Positions 42,998 to 52,846 of a stretch of DNA of 64,000 bases are shown piece after piece. Source of the stretch: Streptomyces sp. WZ-12. Lineage in GTDB: Bacteria > Actinomycetota > Actinomycetes > Streptomycetales > Streptomycetaceae. The notes below the pieces were generated by a model. That model saw nothing but the letters and a program-made list of their open reading frames with translations, searched no databases and was not told the origin of the DNA. Numbering within the stretch: the stretch's first letter is position 1; the number at the start of each line of letters is the position of its first letter. The DNA is taken from NCBI RefSeq assembly GCF_028898845.1, contig NZ_CP118574.1, forward strand, positions 8,171,001-8,235,000. The letters run 5' to 3'. A program made the translations under genes and the position numbers.

Positions 42998-45900
42998 ACG
43001 CGTCACCGCAGCAGCCCGCGTCCGAGAACACCGCCGAGCCGGTCGCGATCACCGGTATGGCCGGCCGGTTCCCCGGCGCCGACAACCTCGAACGGTTCTG
43101 GCACAACCTCTCCGAGGGCACCGACTGCTTCACCACCCGCACCGACGACGCCCTGCGCGCCGCCGGCGTCCCCGCTCACCACCTGACCGACCCGCACTAC
43201 GTCCGCCGCGTCCCGCTGCTCGCCGACGCCGACCGGTTCGACGCCGAGTTCTTCGGGATGACCCCGCGCGAGGCCGCCCTGCGGGACCCGCAGCAGCGTC
43301 TCTTCCTCGAACTGGCCCACTCCGCCCTGGAGGACGCCGGCCACGACCCGTTCGCCGTACCCGGCACCGTCGGCGTCTACGCGGGCGCCGCCGCCAACCG
43401 CTATGCGGAGTTCAACCTGCGCGCCGACAAGGAGACCGCCGCCCGAGCCGGCGCGCTCGCGCTGGACCTGCACAACAACAACGACTACGTCGCCGCCACC
43501 GCCGCCTACCGCCTCGGCCTCACCGGCCCCGCCCTCTCCGTGGCCACCGCCTGCTCCACCTCCCTCGTCGCCGTCCACCTGGCCTGCCAGGCGCTGCGGG
43601 CCGGCGAGTGCGAGACGGCCCTGGCGGGCGGCGCGGAGATCGAACTGCCCTACGGCCACGGCTATCGCTGGGCGCCCGGCAGCATCTACTCCCGGGACGG
43701 GTTCTGCCGCCCGTTCGACGTCCGGGCCAACGGCACCGTCTTCGGCAACGGCGGTGGCGCCGTCGTCCTGCGGTTGCTTTCCGACGCGTTGGCCGACGGC
43801 GACCCCATCCGGGCGGTGATCCGTGGCTCAGCGGTCGCCAACGACGGCGCCGACCGGGTCAGCTTCTCGGCACCGGGTGTGGACGGCCAACTGCGGGCCG
43901 TCGCCGAGGCGATGGCCGTCGCGGGCCGCGCCCCCGGCGACATCGACTACATCGAGGCACACGGCACCGGCACCGACATCGGCGACGCCATCGAGATCGA
44001 GGCGCTCACCGCCGCGTACCGCTTCCTGACCGGTCCCGGCGCCGACGCTCCGGCCGGTATCGCGCTCGGCTCCGTCAAGTCCGCCATCGGCCACCTCGGC
44101 CCCGCCTCCGGGATCGCCGGGCTCATCAAGACCGTCCTCTGCCTGGAGCACGGCGAGTTGGTGCCGACCGTCCACTTCACCGAGCCCAACCCCCGGCTGA
44201 AGCTGGACACCACTCCCTTCCGCGTCGTCGGCCGGCGCGATGCCTGGCCCGCCGCCGACCACCGGCCCCGCACCGCGGCCGTCAGCTCCTTCGGCGTGGG
44301 CGGCACCAACGCCCACGTCGTGCTGGAGCAGGCGCCGCCCGCCCCGCCCGGCCCCGCCACCGACGGCCCCGAACTGCTCGTCTGGTCGGCGCGCACCGAG
44401 GCCGCCGAACCCGAGGTGCGGGCTCGCCTCGCCCGGCACCTCACCTGGCGCGGCGCGGACGGCTTCGTGGACACCGCGGCGACCCTGCGGCACGGCCGGA
44501 CCGTGCACCGGCTGCGCCGGGCCGCCGTCGCCAAGACCGCCCGCGCCGCGGTGGACCTGCTCTCCGCCCCCGAAGGCCGCGACGTGCTCCGCCCCACCGA
44601 CGGCGCCGCCGCCCGGCCGGTGGCCCTGCTCTTCCCGGGACAGGGCTCCCAACGGCCGGGCATGGCCGCCGGACTCCTGGGCAGCGACCCCGTGTTCACC
44701 GAGACCATGCACCGCTGCCTGGACACCGTCGGCGCCCTCGGCGTGGACCTGGAGCCGGCCTGGCGCGGCCCGCACGCCGCCGAACTGCTGAACCGCACCG
44801 AGTACGCCCAGCCGCTGCTGGCCTCCGTCGGTCTGTCCCTGGCCGCCATGTGGCGGGCCTGGGGCATCGACCCCACCGCCCTACTCGGCCACAGCGTCGG
44901 GGAGTTGACCGCCGCCCTGGTCGCCGGCGTCGCCGAGCCGGAGGACGGCCTGCGTCTTGTCACCGCCCGCGCCCAGGCCATGCAGGCCATGCCGCCCGGC
45001 GCCATGCTCGCGGTCGCCCTTCCCGAGGACGAGGCCCGGGCCCTGCTCGGTGAGAGCCTCGCCCTGGCCGCCGTCAACGGCCCGCGCCAGAGCGTGCTGG
45101 CCGGCCCGGCGGAGGCGATCGAGGCCGCCGCCGCCCAGGTGCGGGCCGCGGGCGGGCGGGCCCGGCGGCTCACCACCTCGCACGCCTTCCACTCCCCGGC
45201 CATGGCGCGCGCCGCCGAGCAGTTCCTGGCGGCGTTCGACGGTGTGTCCCTGGCCCCGCCCGCCGTCCCCGTCATCTCGGCCGCCACCGGCGAGCCGCTC
45301 ACCGACGCACAGGCCACCGACCCCGCCTTCTGGGCCGGGCAACTCGCCGCCCCGGTGCGCTTCGGCCCGGCCCTGGCCCACCTCCTGGGCGCCCGGCCGC
45401 TCACCACGTTGGAGGCCGGCCCCGGTCGCGCCCTCACCACGCTCGTCCGCGGCCACGGCGGCGGCAGCCTCGCCGTGCCGGGCCTCGGCACCGACGCCGA
45501 TGACCCGAGCGCCGCCCTGACCGCCGCGGGCACGCTGTGGACCGAGGGCCACGACCTGCGCTGGGAAGCGGTCGGCCCGCCCCGCCCGCTGCGCCGCACC
45601 GCCCTCCCCGCCTACCCCTACCAGCGCACCCGGCACTGGATCAGCCCGCCGCCCAGCCCGGAACCCGCCGCCACCGGCGACGGTGCGCCGCCACCCGCCA
45701 CGGAGCGGCCCGCCCAACCACCGCTGCCGGAGGCCGGGGAGCACACCGCGGCCGGGAACGGCACCCGCACCACCCCCGGGACGCCCGCCGCGCCCACCCC
45801 ACCCGGCCCCTCCCCGCTGTCCCTGGTCCGCTGGCGCGAACTGCCGGCCACCGCCCGCCCGCCCCGGTACCGCGGCAGCACCGCCCTCACCCTGCTCCCC

Positions 45901-48381
45901 GACGACCCCGCCGCCGCCCGCCGCGTCACCGCGCTCCTCGGCCGCGCCGGCCACCGCGTCGTCCCCGCCCACCCCGGCACCGTCGCCGACGTCCTGCCCG
46001 AACTCCTCGCGAACGGCGGCGAACCGGCCCTCTACGTCCACGCCCGCGCCGCCGGCAACTGGCCCCAGGCCACCGTCCGGAACGTCACCGACCAGCTCGC
46101 CGCGGGCGTCGAGAGCGCCTTCGAGCTGGTCCGGACCGTGGCCCGCGGCGCCCGACGCCCGCCCCGCTTCCTGCTGCTCACCGAGCAGGCCGTGGACGTC
46201 TCAGGCGGCGAACCCCTCCACCCGGCCAAGGCGGCCCTGGCCGGACTCGCCCGCACGGTGCCGCTGGAACTGCCGGGCGCCGCCTGCCTGTTGCTGGACA
46301 TCGCACCCGGCACCGACGACGACCTGATCACCCATCAGCTCCAGGAGCCCGCCGGGCCGCCGGTCGTCGCGCTGCGCGGCGACCGCCGCTGGGCGCCCGT
46401 CGAGGTGCCGATCCCGCACCGACCCGCCACCGAGCCACCGATCCGCCCCGGCGGCACCTACCTCATCACCGGCGGCTACGGCGGACTGGGCCTGGCCGCC
46501 GCCCGCGGGCTCGCCGCCACCGGCCTCGCCCCAACGCTCGTCCTCACCGGCCGCCGCGGCCCCACCCCCGCCACCGAGCCGCACCTCGCCGAGCTGACCC
46601 GGCTGGGCGCGCGGGTGCTCACCGAACGCACCGACATCACCGACGAGGCGTCCCTGCGCGACCTCGCCGACCGCGTCGAACGCACCGCCGGTCGCATCCA
46701 CGGCGTACTGCACACCGCGGGGCTGCCCGGCGGCGGCCTGATCGCCTTCCGCACCGTCGAGCAACTGCGGGCGGTACTGCGGCCGAAGACCCTGGGCACC
46801 CTCGCGTTGGAACAGGTCTTCGCCGACCGCCCACCGCTCGACTTCCTCGCCCACTTCTCCAGCCGCGCCTCCCTCGCCGGGCTGGTCGGCAGCGCCGACT
46901 ACGCCGCCGCGAACGCCTTCCTCGACGCCCATGCCACCGCCTCCCGGCAGCGCTGCGTCAGCGTCAACTGGCCGAGCTGGGCCGCGGTCGGGATGGCCGC
47001 CCGCGCCACCGTCGACCCCGGCAGCGGCGCCCCGCTCGCCGACTGGTCCGCCACCCGCCGCCCACCGCAACCCCTGGTCCACGAGCAGGAGCTGTCCGAA
47101 CGGGAGTGGATGCTCGACGAGCACCGCTTCGACGGGCGCGCCGTACTGCCCGGCACCGCCCACCTGGACCTGGTGGTCCGGGCCGCCCGGGAGCTGCTCC
47201 CGGAGCCGCCCGGCGCGCCGGTGCGGCTGCGCGACGCGGTCTTCCACCGTCCGCTGTTCGTCGACGGCACCCGCCGCATCCGCATCCTGCTCCAACCCCG
47301 GGACGATCACTGGGAGTTCACGCTCACCAGCGGCTCCACCGTGCACTCCACCGGGCGGGTGGAGCGGCCCGGCGACGCGGCCCCGCCCCGGGTGGACCTG
47401 GCCGCGGTGGCCGCGCGCCTGACCGGGCCCGCCGAGGACGACGACCCGGCCGGCCTGGCCGAACTCGGCCCGCACTGGCACAGCGTGGCGGAGGTGCGCC
47501 GCTCCGCGGACGAACAGCTCGCCAGGCTCCGCCTCGATCCCCGCTTCCACGCCGAACTCGGCGACCACGCACTGCACCCGGCCCTCCTGGACAGCGCCAC
47601 CGCACTCACCCGGCGCCGCACCGACGGCCACCATCTGCCGCTGCTGTACGAGGAGATCACGGTCTACGACGACCTGCCCGGCGCGTTCGCCGCCCATGTG
47701 CGGCACCGGCGCGGCGGCAGCGGCGTACTCGTCGCCGACCTCGACCTGGTACACCCCGACGGGGCGCCGGCCGTCACGGTCCGCGGCTTCACGATGCGCG
47801 CGGTGGCGGACCGCCCGTTCGCGTCGGCGGCCACCGAAGCCGAGGCCGACGACGGGTCCGTGGTGGAACCCGACGACGGTGGCACCCCGGCCGCCGGCCT
47901 GCCGCCGTCGGACGGCATCCCGCCCGCCGAGGGCGTGGCGCTGTTCTTCGACATCCTGGCGGCCCGCCCCGGCCGGCAGGTCGCCGTCCGCCCCTACCGC
48001 GACGGCATACCGGTGCCGCCCGAGCCCCTTCCCACCGCGCCGCCGGAGCCCCCTCCCGCCCCGGACCCGGACCCCGAACCGGCCGCCGCCACCCACCCCG
48101 TTGCCGCGCCACCGGACCCCCTGCCGGCACCGGACCGCGGCGATGCCCCGGACCACGCCGCGGTCCTGAAGGAGATCTGGCAGACCGCGCTCGGCCGTAC
48201 CGCCATCGGGCCCGCCGACGACTTCTTCGCCCTCGGCGGGGACTCGCTCAGCGCCGTCGGCCTGATCGCCGAGGTCCGGGACCGGCTCGGCATCGAGATG
48301 GGCATCGGCGAGCTGTTCGCGTTTCCCACCCTTGAGGCGCTCGCCGGCGAACTGCGCCGGCGGGCGGGGGAGGGCCGGTGA
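42994..48381 (+). CDS. modular PKS: KS-AT-KR-DH-ACP
   Basis: A 1795-residue PKS module. KS: TACSTS (about 184), HGTGT, KSAIGHLG, all catalytic residues present. AT: GHSVGE (about 632) and HAFH (about 729), the malonyl-CoA signature. KR: GGYGGLG (about 1159), catalytic S in FSSRAS and Y in ADYAAAN; the LDD motif is replaced by GLPGGG. DH: HRFDGRAVLP (about 1376) and HPALLDSAT (Asp), both active-site residues kept. ACP: LGGDSLSA (about 1747). The order KR before DH is reversed from the usual DH-KR; it is known from enediyne and PUFA-type synthases. It should add an alpha,beta-unsaturated C2 unit to the NRPS chain. No TE domain. Confidence 0.95.
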   Translation: MNASPQQPASENTAEPVAITGMAGRFPGADNLERFWHNLSEGTDCFTTRTDDALRAAGVPAHHLTDPHYVRRVPLLADADRFDAEFFGMTPREAALRDPQQRLFLELAHSALEDAGHDPFAVPGTVGVYAGAAANRYAEFNLRADKETAARAGALALDLHNNNDYVAATAAYRLGLTGPALSVATACSTSLVAVHLACQALRAGECETALAGGAEIELPYGHGYRWAPGSIYSRDGFCRPFDVRANGTVFGNGGGAVVLRLLSDALADGDPIRAVIRGSAVANDGADRVSFSAPGVDGQLRAVAEAMAVAGRAPGDIDYIEAHGTGTDIGDAIEIEALTAAYRFLTGPGADAPAGIALGSVKSAIGHLGPASGIAGLIKTVLCLEHGELVPTVHFTEPNPRLKLDTTPFRVVGRRDAWPAADHRPRTAAVSSFGVGGTNAHVVLEQAPPAPPGPATDGPELLVWSARTEAAEPEVRARLARHLTWRGADGFVDTAATLRHGRTVHRLRRAAVAKTARAAVDLLSAPEGRDVLRPTDGAAARPVALLFPGQGSQRPGMAAGLLGSDPVFTETMHRCLDTVGALGVDLEPAWRGPHAAELLNRTEYAQPLLASVGLSLAAMWRAWGIDPTALLGHSVGELTAALVAGVAEPEDGLRLVTARAQAMQAMPPGAMLAVALPEDEARALLGESLALAAVNGPRQSVLAGPAEAIEAAAAQVRAAGGRARRLTTSHAFHSPAMARAAEQFLAAFDGVSLAPPAVPVISAATGEPLTDAQATDPAFWAGQLAAPVRFGPALAHLLGARPLTTLEAGPGRALTTLVRGHGGGSLAVPGLGTDADDPSAALTAAGTLWTEGHDLRWEAVGPPRPLRRTALPAYPYQRTRHWISPPPSPEPAATGDGAPPPATERPAQPPLPEAGEHTAAGNGTRTTPGTPAAPTPPGPSPLSLVRWRELPATARPPRYRGSTALTLLPDDPAAARRVTALLGRAGHRVVPAHPGTVADVLPELLANGGEPALYVHARAAGNWPQATVRNVTDQLAAGVESAFELVRTVARGARRPPRFLLLTEQAVDVSGGEPLHPAKAALAGLARTVPLELPGAACLLLDIAPGTDDDLITHQLQEPAGPPVVALRGDRRWAPVEVPIPHRPATEPPIRPGGTYLITGGYGGLGLAAARGLAATGLAPTLVLTGRRGPTPATEPHLAELTRLGARVLTERTDITDEASLRDLADRVERTAGRIHGVLHTAGLPGGGLIAFRTVEQLRAVLRPKTLGTLALEQVFADRPPLDFLAHFSSRASLAGLVGSADYAAANAFLDAHATASRQRCVSVNWPSWAAVGMAARATVDPGSGAPLADWSATRRPPQPLVHEQELSEREWMLDEHRFDGRAVLPGTAHLDLVVRAARELLPEPPGAPVRLRDAVFHRPLFVDGTRRIRILLQPRDDHWEFTLTSGSTVHSTGRVERPGDAAPPRVDLAAVAARLTGPAEDDDPAGLAELGPHWHSVAEVRRSADEQLARLRLDPRFHAELGDHALHPALLDSATALTRRRTDGHHLPLLYEEITVYDDLPGAFAAHVRHRRGGSGVLVADLDLVHPDGAPAVTVRGFTMRAVADRPFASAATEAEADDGSVVEPDDGGTPAAGLPPSDGIPPAEGVALFFDILAARPGRQVAVRPYRDGIPVPPEPLPTAPPEPPPAPDPDPEPAAATHPVAAPPDPLPAPDRGDAPDHAAVLKEIWQTALGRTAIGPADDFFALGGDSLSAVGLIAEVRDRLGIEMGIGELFAFPTLEALAGELRRRAGEGR

Positions 48382-49115
48382 CCGCCGGCCACGAGACCGC
48401 GCTGGTCCGTGGCGCCCCGCGCCCCGGCGCCCGCACCCGCCTCTACTGCTTCCACCACGCGGGCGGCACCGCCGCGGAGTTCAGCAGTTGGCACCGTTAT
48501 CTGCCGGAGAGCGTGGACGTCTGCGCGGTGCAGTTGCCCGGCCGCGGCGCCCGCGCCCGGGAGCGTCCGCACACCCGGATCGGCCCGCTGGTGGCGGAGC
48601 TCGCCGCACACCTCCGCATGGACCTGCCGACCGTGTTCTTCGGGCACAGCTTCGGCGCCCTGGTCGCCTTCGAGGCGGCCCGCGCGCTGCGGACAGCGGG
48701 CCTGCCCGGCCCCCGGCACCTGTTCCTCTCCGCCCGCCCCGCACCCGGCCTGGTGGCCTACGAGGGCAGCCTCCACGACCTGCCCGACGCGGACTTCCTC
48801 GACGTCGTGGCCGAACGGCACGGCGGTGTGCCCGCGCAGTTGCGCGACCACCCTGAGCTGCGCCACCTGGTGCTGCCCTACTTCCGCGCCGACTACGAGG
48901 TGTTGGAGACCTACCGAGCCACCGCGGCGGACCCGCTCCCGGTGGCCGCGACCGTGCTCGGCGGCACCGACGACCCCATCCCGCTCGTACAACTGGAGGC
49001 GTGGCGCTCGCAGGTGACGGGGCCGTTCGCGGTCCGCATGTTCCCCGGCGACCACTTCTACCTCCGCCCGTGGCGCACGGCCGTCCTCGACCTGATCCGC
49101 GAGGTGGCGGGGTGA
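48378..49115 (+). CDS. type II thioesterase
   Basis: A 245-residue alpha/beta hydrolase of the TEII (GrsT/RifR) kind. LYCFHHAGGTAAEFSSW is the oxyanion region (about 23-39), GHSFGALVA carries the nucleophile Ser (about 92), Asp is in GGTDDPI and His in FPGDHFYL (about 221). TEIIs remove misprimed groups from carrier domains. Here neither NRPS nor PKS has a TE domain, so it might also release the product. GTG start overlaps the PKS stop and its stop overlaps the MFS GTG. Confidence 0.93.
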   Translation: MTAGHETALVRGAPRPGARTRLYCFHHAGGTAAEFSSWHRYLPESVDVCAVQLPGRGARARERPHTRIGPLVAELAAHLRMDLPTVFFGHSFGALVAFEAARALRTAGLPGPRHLFLSARPAPGLVAYEGSLHDLPDADFLDVVAERHGGVPAQLRDHPELRHLVLPYFRADYEVLETYRATAADPLPVAATVLGGTDDPIPLVQLEAWRSQVTGPFAVRMFPGDHFYLRPWRTAVLDLIREVAG

Positions 49116-50503
49116 CCGCGACCGCCCGCGCCCCCGCCGCCCGGGGGCTCGGCGCCCGGTACGGGCTGCTGCTGTTCGCCTTCGTCGTCTCCGGGCTCGG
49201 CAACTGGACCTACCGGCTCACCCTGCCGCTGATGGTCCTGGAGCTGACCGGTTCGGCTCTGAACACGGCCGTGGTCTACGCGTTGGAGTACGCGCCGCTG
49301 CTCCTGCTGTCGCTGCCCGGCGGGGTGTTGGCCGACCGCTTCGACCGCCGCCGCATCCTGGTCGCCGGAGACCTGGCGGCGACGGCCCTGGCCGGGCTCC
49401 TGGCATTCGTGGTCACCTCGGGCGCCGCGCCGGTCCTCGTGGTCTACGTCCTGGCGTTCCTGCTGGCCTGCGTCGAGCCGCTGTACTACCCCGCGTTCCA
49501 GGTCCTGGTGCCGAGCCTGGTGCGCGACACCGACCTGGAACGGGCCAACGCCTGGCTGCAGATGGGCGACAACGTGATGAGCCTGGCCGGCCCGGCCGCG
49601 GCCGGCGTCCTCATCGCCGCCCTCGGTTACCAGGGCGCCATCTGGACCGACGCCGCCACCTTCGCCGTGTCGGCGCTGGCCATCCTGGCCCTCGGCCGGC
49701 GCCCGGGGACCACCCGCACCCCCGCACCCGCCGACGCACCCTCCGCACCACCGCCCGAGGCCCGGCCCGCCGCGGACCCGCCGCCGCGCGGCACCTTCCT
49801 CGGCGAGATCCGGGACACCCTGTCCCACATCTGCCGCGACAACCGCGCCCTGCTGAGCGGCGCCGTCCTCTTCGCCGTCGCCAACCTCGGCACCTGGATG
49901 GTGCAGGCCAACCTCGTCTACTACCTGAGGGATTACCACGGTGTGACCCCCGCGGGCGTCGGCGTGGTCCTGGCGGCGCAGGGCGCGGGGGCGGTACTGG
50001 GGGCCGCGCTCTGCCCCTGGATCGGCCGCCGGTTCGCCCCCGGCCGCGTCGTCATCGCCGGCACGGTGCTGGCCGGCACCGGCATCGTCGTCCTGGCCGC
50101 GGTACGCGACGTGACCGGCATCGCGGTGCTGTGGGCCCTGGTCTACGGAGTCGGCATCGTCAACATGGTGAGCTGGTTCGTACTGCGCCAACGCACCGTG
50201 CCGCCCGAACTCCTGGGCCGGGTCGTGGCCACGACCCGGATGATCGCCTTCCTGACGATCCCGGTCGCCTCGGTGCTGGGCGGCGTGCTGGAACAGCACT
50301 GGCACAACATGTACTTGATCATCGCGCTCGCGGGCAGCCTGCGCCTGCTCGTCGGTCTCGGCGCCCTCGCCTCCCCCCCTCAACTCCACCGCAGGCCGCA
50401 CGAGCCCACCCGAGCCTCAACACCCGACACGTCCCCGACCCTCGTGACGAGTCGGCCGCCCAACACCGGCTGCCTGCCTCGCGCCCGCAGGGTCCGGGGC
50501 TGA
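49112..50503 (+). CDS. MFS exporter of the NRPS-PKS cluster
   Basis: A 463-residue MFS protein of the DHA3 (macrolide-efflux-like, MFS_3) type. LLLFAFVVSGLGNWTYRLTL is helix 1; the motif A loop is LPGGVLADRFDRRRILV (about 68-84). A long Pro-rich central loop (residues about 205-240) divides the halves. The C-terminal 40 residues are polar and extra to the family. It overlaps the thioesterase gene and ends the operon. Probable product export and self-protection. Confidence 0.9.
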   Translation: MTATARAPAARGLGARYGLLLFAFVVSGLGNWTYRLTLPLMVLELTGSALNTAVVYALEYAPLLLLSLPGGVLADRFDRRRILVAGDLAATALAGLLAFVVTSGAAPVLVVYVLAFLLACVEPLYYPAFQVLVPSLVRDTDLERANAWLQMGDNVMSLAGPAAAGVLIAALGYQGAIWTDAATFAVSALAILALGRRPGTTRTPAPADAPSAPPPEARPAADPPPRGTFLGEIRDTLSHICRDNRALLSGAVLFAVANLGTWMVQANLVYYLRDYHGVTPAGVGVVLAAQGAGAVLGAALCPWIGRRFAPGRVVIAGTVLAGTGIVVLAAVRDVTGIAVLWALVYGVGIVNMVSWFVLRQRTVPPELLGRVVATTRMIAFLTIPVASVLGGVLEQHWHNMYLIIALAGSLRLLVGLGALASPPQLHRRPHEPTRASTPDTSPTLVTSRPPNTGCLPRARRVRG

Positions 50504-50685
50504 CTGGCGCCGGGGATGAAGCCACGGCTCCGTCATGCAGGGGGCGGGCCCCGGCGGGCGGAGTGGAGGAGACGATCGGCGAAGGCTTCGACGGCCGGCA
50601 TCACCGGCATCGAGACGCACGCCGCTGCCGGCCACTGCCCAAGCGCACCGGCCCCTTCCGCCGCACCGGATCCGCGGGACGGGCG

Positions 50686-51447
50686 TCAGGTCCGCAGGTG
50701 GGACGCGCCGTTGAGGTCCACGATGGTCCCCGATGCCCACATCGCCGCGGGCGAGGCCAAGAAGTGCACGGTGGCGGCGACCTCATCCGGTGCGCCGACC
50801 CTGCCGAACGGGCTCTCCGCGCGCAGGCGTTGGCCCTGCGGCCCGGCCAGTTTGGCCGCCTGGCGCTCGGTAGCCACGAACCCCGGCGCGACGGAGGTGA
50901 CCGCGATGCCGTGCGGCGCCAGCGCGACAGCAAGTGACTGGCCAAGTGCGTGCAGGGCGGCCTTGGTCGTCCCGTAGGCCGGGAAGTCCGGCTCTCCCCG
51001 GAACGCGCCGCGGGAGCCGACGTTGACGATGGCGCCCCCTGCTCCACGGTCGATCAGGTGGTGGGCGACGGCCCAGCACAGGTCGGCCGGGGCGAGCAGG
51101 TTCACGTCGACCATGCGCCGCCACACGCGCTGCCAGTCCGCCAGCGGTGTGTCGGCGACCGGATGACGGTTGGCTTCCGTCGGCGCCACACCGGCGTTGT
51201 TGACCAGGACATCCACCGAACCCAGCGCGGCAACCGCCTGCGCGACGAGCTGTTCGGCGGCGCCCGGCTCACCGAGGTCGGCCTGCAGCAACACGTGACC
51301 CTCGCCGGGCAGTTGCAGCACGGTCTCCTCGGCGTCCGCGCGGTTGCCCGCGTACTGCACCGCGACCCGGTCGCCACCCTGGGCGAAGGCCAGGGCGACG
51401 GCCCGGCCGATGCCCCGCGAGCCGCCGGTCACCAGGACGCCCCTCAT
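50686..51447 (-). CDS. SDR oxidoreductase (FabG-like)
   Basis: A 253-residue classical SDR with all motifs: TGGSRGIGRAVA (cofactor), ADLGEPG, LVNNAGVAP, catalytic Ser in NVGSRG and YGTTK (Tyr/Lys). The C-terminal PFGRVGAPDEVAATVHFLAS is typical of FabG-type 3-oxoacyl reductases. ATG 51447; a GTG six codons upstream is possible. It is convergent with the NRPS-PKS operon 182 bp away, so it need not belong to that cluster. Substrate unknown. Confidence 0.9.
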   Translation of the reverse strand: MRGVLVTGGSRGIGRAVALAFAQGGDRVAVQYAGNRADAEETVLQLPGEGHVLLQADLGEPGAAEQLVAQAVAALGSVDVLVNNAGVAPTEANRHPVADTPLADWQRVWRRMVDVNLLAPADLCWAVAHHLIDRGAGGAIVNVGSRGAFRGEPDFPAYGTTKAALHALGQSLAVALAPHGIAVTSVAPGFVATERQAAKLAGPQGQRLRAESPFGRVGAPDEVAATVHFLASPAAMWASGTIVDLNGASHLRT

Positions 51448-51979
51448 CGCGCGACCGCCGTCCACGAGCCGCGTAGCCGCGCCGCGGCCCCGTCGCCCCC
51501 GACGCCGGACAGCGAACGCACGGGGCGCGGTCGGCGCGCGAGGCCATGGCTGTGCTGCTCGCGCGGTGGCATGCGCCGGCGGTCCGACGCAGCCGATGGG
51601 GCAACGGGACGGTGTGGCATGGGGAACCTCCTGGTCGACGAACCTGAATCCATGGGAAAACGCAACTGCCCCGCTACGGCGCAGCGTTCACCAGGGGCAA
51701 CCGGTTCACAGCGTGCGCCGCGCCCCGCCCACAGCTTGCCTCAGTCGGGTGCGTCAACGGCAACCGGCCCGGGCAAAGACGGCAGGTACATGTGCCACGT
51801 TCAGTCGAAGGGGGCTCACCCCGGAGGCGCCGGCTGACCCAGCCGCACTCGTGGTGACTGCCTGAGCGTCAGGAGGGGCGACGACTAATTATGTACTGAT
51901 CGATCCAAAACCTGTTAGCGTAAGGGTCGACGAGTTGGCCAGTCGTGGCGACTTCGTCCCAAACGTGCGAAAGAGGCTC
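51448..51979. promoter_or_regulatory. divergent intergenic region
   Basis: No gene recognised. Near the right end TAATTATGTACTGATCGATC (51887-51906) is an AT-rich patch that resembles the element upstream of the paralogous gene at 1929. AAGAGG (51971-51976) is the ribosome site for the next gene. Confidence 0.5.
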
Positions 51980-52411
51980 ATGGTGACAGCGGAACAGCGG
52001 ACGCCCCGAGAGATCGTCGAGGCGTATGTGCGCGCGATGGAGAACGGCCACAGTGACCGGATAGCGGAACTCTTCGCCGAGAAGGTCGACTGGTGCGTTC
52101 CCGGCGCGGAGGAAGTCCCCTGGCTCGGTACGCGTTCGACGCGAGAGGAAGTCGCCGATTTCTTCAGGGCGCTCTACAACCATGTGGCCAAGGAGGAATT
52201 CGTCGTCGAGCAGGTGCTCGCCGATGACAGGGACGCGGTGGCGCTCGGACACCTCAAGAGCCGGGTCAGGGCGAACAACGCACTGATGGAAACCTGGTTT
52301 GCCCTCCATGTGACGGTGACTGACGGGCAGATCACGCGGTATCGCTTCTACGAGGACAGCCTGGCGATCATGCGTGCCTGGGAAGCGCCCGGTCGAACCG
52401 ACCCGGCCTGA
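51980..52411 (+). CDS. NTF2-like / SnoaL-type protein
   Basis: A 143-residue NTF2-fold protein. Start helix REIVEAYVRAMENGHSDRIA, then VDWCVPGAEEVPWLGTRSTR, HVAKEEFVVE and ITRYRFYEDSLAIMRAWE. It is clearly the paralog of 1447-1929: the two share VDW-VPGA-EVPWLGTR-TR-EVAD-F, VAKEEFVVE and ITRYRFYEDSL. ATG 51980 is supported by AAGAGG; the longer frame starting at 51935 is not. A small hydrolase, cyclase or binding protein is possible; no catalytic claim can be made. Confidence 0.82.
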   Translation: MVTAEQRTPREIVEAYVRAMENGHSDRIAELFAEKVDWCVPGAEEVPWLGTRSTREEVADFFRALYNHVAKEEFVVEQVLADDRDAVALGHLKSRVRANNALMETWFALHVTVTDGQITRYRFYEDSLAIMRAWEAPGRTDPA

Positions 52412-52474
52412 CCTCCCGGAAGAGCGAGAGGCGATCGGCCGCCGCCACAAGCGGGACCGCGCCGCACAGCGGTC

Positions 52475-52846
52475 TCAGGCGCGTGGCTCGATCGCCAGTG
52501 CGTGGCGGAACACGTTCCGCGGGTCCCAGTGAGCCTTCACCCGCTGTAGGCGCCGGTAGTTGTCCTTGTAGTAGAGCGTGTGCCACGGAACGTTGGAGGT
52601 GTTCCACTCCGGGTCGGCGAGGTCGGCGTCCGCGTAGTTGATGTAGGAGCCGTCGCTCACCTCGCCGGGTACGGGTACGCCACCGGTGTCGGCGTGGACG
52701 TCACGGTAGAAGGCCCGGATCCAGGCCAGGTGGGCCGCGTCGTCCGCCTGGCTCTCCCAGGCCGCGTGGTACACCGCCTTCATGACCACATCACGCTGGG
52801 CGACCGCGGTGTCCTGCGGTCGCACCGCGCGGACCTGACCCCCGTG
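52475..52846 (-). pseudogene. FAD-linked (berberine-bridge-type) oxidase, C-terminal fragment
   Basis: The frame holds only the last ~120 residues of a BBE-type flavoenzyme: GGQVRAVRPQDTAVAQRD, WIRAFYRDV, SDGSYINYADADLADPEW, YYKDNYRRLQRVKAHWDPRN and VFRHALAIEP. The Y-x-N-Y and K-x-x-W-D-P-x-N-x-F motifs are the typical C-terminus. The N-terminal FAD-binding domain with its covalent His/Cys attachment is absent upstream, where frames are broken. A truncated gene. Confidence 0.8.

Noticed and set aside
37973..50503. Assigning the NRPS-PKS to stravidin (amiclenomycin peptide)
   Set aside because: Amiclenomycin needs a chorismate-derived cyclohexadienyl amino acid; no aminodeoxychorismate-type genes occur here.
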